From positions 1-64,000 of the forward strand of contig JANWXQ010000028.1 in NCBI GenBank assembly GCA_025057275.1: a stretch of 64,000 bases of DNA, in the 5' to 3' direction. Positions 58,495 through 64,000 of the stretch are shown here, in pieces. Source of the stretch: Chitinophagales bacterium (GTDB lineage Bacteria; Bacteroidota; Bacteroidia; Chitinophagales; UBA10324). Numbering within the stretch: position 1 is the first letter of the stretch; every line of letters begins with the position of its first letter. The translations under genes and the position numbers were made by a program. The notes beneath the pieces were generated by a model. It was given only the letters and a program-made list of their open reading frames with translations. It was not told where the DNA came from and made no database searches.

Positions 58495-59472
58495 GTGATT
58501 CAGAACATCACCCTGCAGCGCATCATCACCGTGGCCAGCTTTATACTGTTGGCAGGTAAGGGAATAGCCTACAGTTTGACCCACTCCAATGCCGTGCTGT
58601 CCGATGCGCTGGAAAGCCTGGTAAATGTGGCTGCCGCACTTTTTGGATTGTTCAGTCTTCAACTTTCTGCACGGCCGCGCGACAGCAATCATCCCTACGG
58701 ACACGGAAAGATTGAATTTCTTTCAGCCGGGATAGAAGGCAGCCTGATTCTGTTTGCCGGCGTAATTATTGTGCTCAAGGCAACATACAACTTCTTCCGC
58801 CCGCAGCATCTGGCCGCTTTGGATTATGGCATCCTCATACTGGCCAGCACCGGTCTGGTGAATTACATTCTGGGTAACCTGGCCGTGCGTCGCGGAAAGC
58901 TTACGCACAGTCCTGCCCTGTTGGGCAGCGGCCGCCATCTGCAGTCGGATGCCTTTTCCACACTGGGCGTTTTGATCGCCATGTCGCTGTTGTATTTCTT
59001 TCCATATCACTGGTTAGACAACAGCGTGGCCATTCTGTTCGGCATCATCATTGCCTTCATGGGGTTTCGTGTTATCCGTACGGCAGTGGCCGGCATCATG
59101 GATGAGGCCGACATGGAATTGCTGGGACACATGATACATTTTGTGAACAATAACCGACGGCCTGCCTGGGTGGATCTGCACAACATGCGGGTGATCAAAT
59201 ACGGACCAGTTCTGCATGTGGACTGCCATCTGACGCTGCCCTGGTATTACAGCGTGGCACAAGCCCATGAAGAAGTCGGTGAATTGCGCAACGTCATGGA
59301 GAAATCGGTGAAAAATCCCGTGGAGTTTTTTATTCACTCCGATGCCTGTGTGCCGCCTGACCAATGCCGCATCTGTTCCCTGGGCGACTGCGCCCATCGC
59401 CGGCAGCCGATGACTTATCGTCAGGAATGGACCCTGGAAAGCACCCTGGCCGACCGGAAGCACGGCACTTAA
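58495..59472 (+). CDS. Cation diffusion facilitator family transporter
   Basis: LSDALESLVNVAAALFGL, NHPYGHGKIEFLSAGIEG, HLQSDAFSTLGVLI; GTG start. Confidence 0.9.
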   Translation: MIQNITLQRIITVASFILLAGKGIAYSLTHSNAVLSDALESLVNVAAALFGLFSLQLSARPRDSNHPYGHGKIEFLSAGIEGSLILFAGVIIVLKATYNFFRPQHLAALDYGILILASTGLVNYILGNLAVRRGKLTHSPALLGSGRHLQSDAFSTLGVLIAMSLLYFFPYHWLDNSVAILFGIIIAFMGFRVIRTAVAGIMDEADMELLGHMIHFVNNNRRPAWVDLHNMRVIKYGPVLHVDCHLTLPWYYSVAQAHEEVGELRNVMEKSVKNPVEFFIHSDACVPPDQCRICSLGDCAHRRQPMTYRQEWTLESTLADRKHGT

Positions 59473-60359
59473 CCACTCAGCAACAGCTTCCAGGCTTCGC
59501 GCACACGGCTTTCGGCGAGCAAACGCTTCGCTGCCAGGTGACACTGATACTGGAATGATTCGGCATCGTTGCCAAAGCGACGGCGCAGTTCATCCAGCAG
59601 AGGTTCTACCGTCACGTCCTGAAGATCTTCTGCAGTAGGCAGCCGCTCCACATTGGCCAGCAGCCCCAGGTCGTTTCCGGAAAGCACTACCGAATTCCGG
59701 ATTGCTTCGGGCAAACCGTCTAAGCCCAGAGCAGGCTGATCCGTCGGCTTAGGCACGCGAAACAAGGCTGCTCCGGAAGCCCGGCAATAAAAATCCTGCC
59801 CCATGCGCGCTACCAGATCCAGCTTGTGGGGATCTATGCGGCCCTGTGCATCCAGCACCCGATCGGCAATATGCATGAGCAAAACTTCACATATAACCAG
59901 ATTGGCTCCTCCGCCCTGTTCGCCCATGGATTTAATCTCCACCACCTTGCATTCCATGTGCACCGGCGACTCCGCCACCCGCCAGGGCCGCACCCGCAGC
60001 GAGGGCAACTTGCTGAAGCCCGCTTTTACGAACTCATCGATTCCTTTGGGATATTCGCTGCTGGCTACGTTGGCCTGCTGCACCATGTCGTAGGTAACCA
60101 CATTGATGACCACCTCCGGCACTTCCCGAACATTGTCCAGCGTGTTTTTTACGGTGTTATCCCTTACCCGGCGGGCAGGTGAAAACACCAGCGTCACCGG
60201 CCGGCTGCCAAAAGCATTAAAAAAACTAAACGGGGAAAGGTTGGCATTTCCTGCAGCGTCCACCGTGCTGGCAAATGCTATCGGCCGGGGGGCCACGGCA
60301 GACAGCAGATAGCCGTGCATGCGCGGCACCGGCACTTCAGCCGGATCAACGATAAGCAT
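59469..60359 (-). CDS. Flavin reductase family protein
   Basis: YLLSAVAPRPIAFASTVDAAGNANLSPFSFFNAFGSRPVTLVFSP. Confidence 0.9.
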   Translation of the reverse strand: MLIVDPAEVPVPRMHGYLLSAVAPRPIAFASTVDAAGNANLSPFSFFNAFGSRPVTLVFSPARRVRDNTVKNTLDNVREVPEVVINVVTYDMVQQANVASSEYPKGIDEFVKAGFSKLPSLRVRPWRVAESPVHMECKVVEIKSMGEQGGGANLVICEVLLMHIADRVLDAQGRIDPHKLDLVARMGQDFYCRASGAALFRVPKPTDQPALGLDGLPEAIRNSVVLSGNDLGLLANVERLPTAEDLQDVTVEPLLDELRRRFGNDAESFQYQCHLAAKRLLAESRVREAWKLLLSG

Positions 60360-60381
60360 CCTGTACGAGCTGGGCACGAAG

Positions 60382-61341
60382 TTAGGGATCAGAAAAACGG
60401 TAAATCCGACCCCCGCTACCGCACAGAAAGCCGCCGTTGCTCGTCAGCGCAATACCATTGAGATCCACCTGGCCGGAAAAGGCTACTCTCTTCCAACTGG
60501 TGCCGCCATCAGTGGTTTTCAGAAAGCAGCCTTTCGGGCCGATGGCATAGCCACGCATGCGGTCGCGAAAAGCGATGCGGTTCAGATGCACCTGGGGCAA
60601 TAGCAAACTGTTGCCGTTGCGTATGCGCTTCCAGCTTTTCCCCCCGTCCACCGTTTTCCACACCGATCCCTGAAAGCCGGCAACATATCCCACCGAGGGC
60701 TCCGGAAAGGAGAACGAAACAAAAAAATCGCCATGGGCATTGCTGTATTGCCAGCTGCTTCCTGAATCCGTTGTGTACATCACCAGCCCGTAGCCGGCAA
60801 CCAGCCCGTATTGTGCCGAAAAAAAATGCACGTCCCTGAGTTCGACATCAAAGGTGTCTGCAATCCAGTTGGCTCCTCCGTCCGTGGAAAAATGCAGCAC
60901 GCCGGTGGTAAACCCTTCTCCGCCGCAGGCCCAGCCATGCCGGGCATCATAGAAATGGAAATCCAAGACAGGATCCCACAAATAAGGTTGATTGGTAACC
61001 CAGGAACTGCCGCTGTTTTCGCTTCGGTAAATGAGTCCGTCGTAATTGGACATCACCAGCGTATCGGCCGAAAATAACCAGAGTCCGTACAACTTTTTTT
61101 TCAATTCAATAGTTTGAACGGGCGCCCACGAACGGCCGGCATCGGTGCTGCGCAGCAGCAAACCTAGATCGTAGCGCGAACCGCCGCAGGCATAAATCAC
61201 CGAATCACCGGCAACAGCAATGGCTTCCAGATCCAGCGTGGTAGGGCTTTCCAACTCTTCTACCTGCATATCGGTTTTCGGCATCTGACAGGCCATGAGG
61301 CCGGACAGCAACAACAAGGCAACGGCGACGGGCAATTTCAT
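60382..61341 (-). CDS. YCF48/BNR-repeat lipoprotein (photosystem II assembly factor-like)
   Basis: Lipobox LSGLMAC; STDAGRSW, STDGGANW, TVDGGKSWKRI, TTDGGTSWKRV repeats; start at MKLPVAV. Confidence 0.82.
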   Translation of the reverse strand: MKLPVAVALLLLSGLMACQMPKTDMQVEELESPTTLDLEAIAVAGDSVIYACGGSRYDLGLLLRSTDAGRSWAPVQTIELKKKLYGLWLFSADTLVMSNYDGLIYRSENSGSSWVTNQPYLWDPVLDFHFYDARHGWACGGEGFTTGVLHFSTDGGANWIADTFDVELRDVHFFSAQYGLVAGYGLVMYTTDSGSSWQYSNAHGDFFVSFSFPEPSVGYVAGFQGSVWKTVDGGKSWKRIRNGNSLLLPQVHLNRIAFRDRMRGYAIGPKGCFLKTTDGGTSWKRVAFSGQVDLNGIALTSNGGFLCGSGGRIYRFSDP

Positions 61342-61348
61342 GGATCGT

Positions 61349-62542
61349 TCAACCTGATTGAACGGCATGCAAAGCCGTGAGCATCCTACGGCATACCTCT
61401 GCGATTTGCTCTCCGGTAATGGTCAGGGGCGGCGCCAGGCGTATGCAATGGGGAGCAAACAGAAACCAGTCCACAGCCAGGCCTTGCTCCAGACAGGCCT
61501 GCACGGCCCTGCGGCAGATGGTCTCATCGCCCAGGTCAACAGCCATCAGCAGGCCTTCCGCCCGTACTTCACGGATCAACGGATGGTTCAACTGCGAAAC
61601 AAAAAACTGACTTTTTGCTTTCACCTCCTCTATTAAACGATTGTTCAAAAGAAATTCCAGAGCTGCCAGTCCGGCCGCACAACTGAGCGGATGGCCGCCG
61701 AACGTAGTGATATGTCCTAATGCAGGCCGAACGCTGAGCGTCTGCATTTGTTCATAGCCGGAAACAAATGCACCCAAAGGCAGACCTCCACCCAGGGCTT
61801 TGGCCAGTATCAGCACATCAGGAACGATTTCGTAGCGCTGAAAACAAAACAAATGGCCGGTGCGACCCATGCCGGTCTGACATTCATCAAAAACCAGGAG
61901 GGCTCCCGTTTGCGTGCACCGCCGGCGCAATGCCTGTAAGAACGATTCCGTGCCGGCAATCACACCTGCCTCAGCCTGCACCGGCTCAACAAACACGGCA
62001 GCAGTCTGTGGCCCGATGTGTTCCAGGCCCGATATGTCATTGTACGGCAGCAGGTGACAGCCCGGAATCAACGGACGAAAAGCATTGCGCAACGATTCAT
62101 CACCCAATATACTGAGCGCCCCCTGCGTGCTGCCGTGATAGCAACGGTAAAACGACACGATTTCGGTGCGTCCGGTAAAACGTTTGGCCAGTTTCATCGC
62201 GCCTTCCACCGCTTCGCTGCCCGAATTGGTGAAATAGACCGTTTGCAACGACCGGGGCAGTAATGCGGCCAGGCGCATCGCATAGCGGACCTGCGGGGCC
62301 AACAGGTATTCGCCATAAACCATGACGTGCAGATGCTGCTGCAGTTGCTGGTTTATGGCAGCAAGTACGGCAGGATTTCCATGTCCCAGGTGGCTGACGG
62401 AAATTCCGGATATCAGGTCTACATAAGCTTTTCCTGAAGCATCGAAAAGAAAAATGTCGCGGGCAGAAACAATGTTCAGCAACAGAGGCTGCTGCGACGT
62501 AGGAGCAAGATGCCGCAGGAAAGCTTCCCGCAAGTCGGTCAT
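61349..62542 (-). CDS. Class III PLP-dependent aminotransferase
   Basis: DLISGISVSHLGHGNP, NSGSEAVEGAMKLAKR, FDECQTGMGRTG, LAKALGGGLPLGAF, TTFGGHPLSCAAGLAAL; ATG at 62542. Confidence 0.92.
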   Translation of the reverse strand: MTDLREAFLRHLAPTSQQPLLLNIVSARDIFLFDASGKAYVDLISGISVSHLGHGNPAVLAAINQQLQQHLHVMVYGEYLLAPQVRYAMRLAALLPRSLQTVYFTNSGSEAVEGAMKLAKRFTGRTEIVSFYRCYHGSTQGALSILGDESLRNAFRPLIPGCHLLPYNDISGLEHIGPQTAAVFVEPVQAEAGVIAGTESFLQALRRRCTQTGALLVFDECQTGMGRTGHLFCFQRYEIVPDVLILAKALGGGLPLGAFVSGYEQMQTLSVRPALGHITTFGGHPLSCAAGLAALEFLLNNRLIEEVKAKSQFFVSQLNHPLIREVRAEGLLMAVDLGDETICRRAVQACLEQGLAVDWFLFAPHCIRLAPPLTITGEQIAEVCRRMLTALHAVQSG

Positions 62543-62594
62543 CACGGCCAAAGTTAGCCGCTCGCTGATGGTGCTTTCGGCGTAATCTTGCCGG

Positions 62595-63107
62595 GTGAAC
62601 CTGTTGATTTATGGCCTGAACTACGTGCCCGCCGTGCGGGTACAGATGCAGGACGACGAACGGCTTGTATTGGAAAGCATAAGAAATCCGGTCTGGAATC
62701 CGGTTTTCACCGTCGGCACTATCAGCTTTGTTTTGTCCATGACGCTTCGGGGCTTTTTCGACCAGCATTATGCTACGCCGGTGCTGGGCATTTCTGCCTT
62801 TGTCTTGTTTTATGGCGTATGGATTCTTTCGGCAACCGGCCTGGTAGTGATGGATCGTCCCAGCAGCACCATTTATTTTGTTTATCGGCATCTGGGCTAT
62901 CTGCAAAAAGTTTATACCGTGCCCATTCGTTCCGTCGATGCCGTGTGCCTGCAGCAAAACAACCGCCGCCTGCGCTTTTATCTGCTGCGCGACGACGGAA
63001 CCCGTATGGCGGTGGGGCATTCGAAAGATGCGGCGCTGCTGGAAGCTACTGCCCGACAGTCGGCATCGTTTCTGCAGGTGCCCTTGCAGACAGCTTCCAC
63101 AACATAG
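62595..63107 (+). CDS. Hypothetical membrane protein
   Basis: 170 aa, two TMs in the middle; GTG start. Confidence 0.55.
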   Translation: MNLLIYGLNYVPAVRVQMQDDERLVLESIRNPVWNPVFTVGTISFVLSMTLRGFFDQHYATPVLGISAFVLFYGVWILSATGLVVMDRPSSTIYFVYRHLGYLQKVYTVPIRSVDAVCLQQNNRRLRFYLLRDDGTRMAVGHSKDAALLEATARQSASFLQVPLQTASTT

Positions 63108-63126
63108 CAATTCGGGTACGGGACAC

Positions 63127-63134
63127 TACCTTTG
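63127..63134 (+). promoter_or_regulatory. -7 element TACCTTTG for tRNA-Phe
   Basis: TAnnTTTG match, 9 nt before the mature tRNA 5' end. Confidence 0.6.
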
Positions 63135-63143
63135 CCTCCCTCC

Positions 63144-63216
<73 letters not shown>

Positions 63217-63223
63217 CTTCAGA

Positions 63224-63910
63224 TCAGGCCGTGCGGCGCACCGCCTTTTTCCTTTCTGCCCTGCTGCGATTTTTTTCCTGTCGCTCGTAATAAGCACACC
63301 ATGCGGTTAACGGGCATCGGCTGCATAAAGGCTTTCTGGCCTTGCAGACATAGCGACCGTGCAAAATCAGCCAGTGATGAGCGCGCCCTCTGAGCGATTC
63401 GGGAATGTAGCGGGTTAGTTGTTTTTCTGCCTGCAACGGGTTCCGCGCCCCGACGGTAAGCCCGATGCGCCGGGCAACCCGAAACACATGCGTGTCCACC
63501 GCCAGGGTTGGCTGCTGAAACACGGCCGAAGCAATAACGTTGGCGGTTTTGCGTCCTACGCCAGGCAGCTTAACCAGCTCTGCCGGATCAGCAGGCACCT
63601 GGCCTCCGTAGTGTTGCATCAGCATGCGGGCCATGGCCACCAGATGGCGGCTCTTGCTGTTCGGATAACTGATACTGCGAATCAGTCGGTACACATCGTG
63701 TTCGGAGGCTTTAGCGAGGGCAGCAGCATCCGGATAATGGCGGAACAGTTCCGGAGTGGTCAGGTTGACGCGCTTGTCGGTGCATTGGGCCGAAAGGATG
63801 ACGGCCACCAGCAGCTGAAACGGCGTTTCATAACGCAGTTCCGTGTCGGCATGCGGCTGATGACGAAGGAAATAATCCAAAACGCCCTCAAAGCGCTCCC
63901 TGCGGTTCAC
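63224..63910 (-). CDS. nth: Endonuclease III
   Basis: HhH LVKLPGVGRKTANVIASAVF; VDTHVFRVARRIGL; Fe-S cysteines CKARKPLCSRCPLTAWC; GTG start. Confidence 0.95.
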   Translation of the reverse strand: MNRRERFEGVLDYFLRHQPHADTELRYETPFQLLVAVILSAQCTDKRVNLTTPELFRHYPDAAALAKASEHDVYRLIRSISYPNSKSRHLVAMARMLMQHYGGQVPADPAELVKLPGVGRKTANVIASAVFQQPTLAVDTHVFRVARRIGLTVGARNPLQAEKQLTRYIPESLRGRAHHWLILHGRYVCKARKPLCSRCPLTAWCAYYERQEKNRSRAERKKAVRRTA

Positions 63911-63914
63911 GCCT

Positions 63915-63922
63915 CAAATGTA
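63915..63922 (-). promoter_or_regulatory. -7 element TACATTTG for nth
   Basis: Minus-strand TAnnTTTG match 4 nt before GTG 63910. Confidence 0.5.
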
Positions 63923-64000
63923 GCCGCCTGATGTGTTCAGGCATGCTCCAGAGCCGTCTGCCTGCTGTAGGCCAGCACCAGTTGAACGGAAGTTTCGCTG

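Noticed and set aside
62100-63110. 336-aa minus-strand ORF across the aminotransferase 5' end and the hypothetical gene
   Set aside because: Overlaps two better-supported genes and a promoter region; no motifs.

Overview
Chromosomal window from a Bacteroidota bacterium (Chitinophagales/Sphingobacteriales-like; inferred from gldKLMN/T9SS genes, DUF4270/DUF4271 proteins and TAnnTTTG promoters). About 45 protein genes are supportable, plus one tRNA-Phe(GAA). I see no CRISPR array, rRNA, transposase or prophage. Main blocks: (1) glmS-DUF4270-short GT5 protein / panC-panD; (2) rfaE2, M23 peptidase, bactofilin, and an AtpZ/AtpI-like pair without the rest of the ATP synthase operon; (3) a fatty-acid beta-oxidation block; (4) PorW/SprE-like TPR protein, PBP1A, MtgA, UvrC; (5) T9SS core gldKLMN, a PorP/SprF-like gene and T9SS cargo; (6) hemD-like/DUF4271/BamA-TamA-like/hemW; (7) the most interesting segment, a co-directional sulfur-compound island (about 48.0-56.7 kb). 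It encodes a Cys-rich Crp/Fnr regulator, an exported DsrE protein, a Tat-exported SoxB-like hydrolase with altered metal motifs, a TsdA-like diheme cytochrome c, two half-size YeeE/YedE proteins, a tandem Usp protein, a rhodanese, a TauE/SafE exporter and an MBL-rhodanese fusion. SoxXA, SoxYZ and SoxCD are absent from the window; (8) lysS, CDF transporter, flavin reductase, YCF48-like lipoprotein, class III aminotransferase, tRNA-Phe, nth. A second notable signal is a recurring TAnnTTTG-type -7 element placed 4-6 nt before start codons, which predicts many leaderless mRNAs, several starting at GTG. All calls come from reading the sequence; no database search was run.
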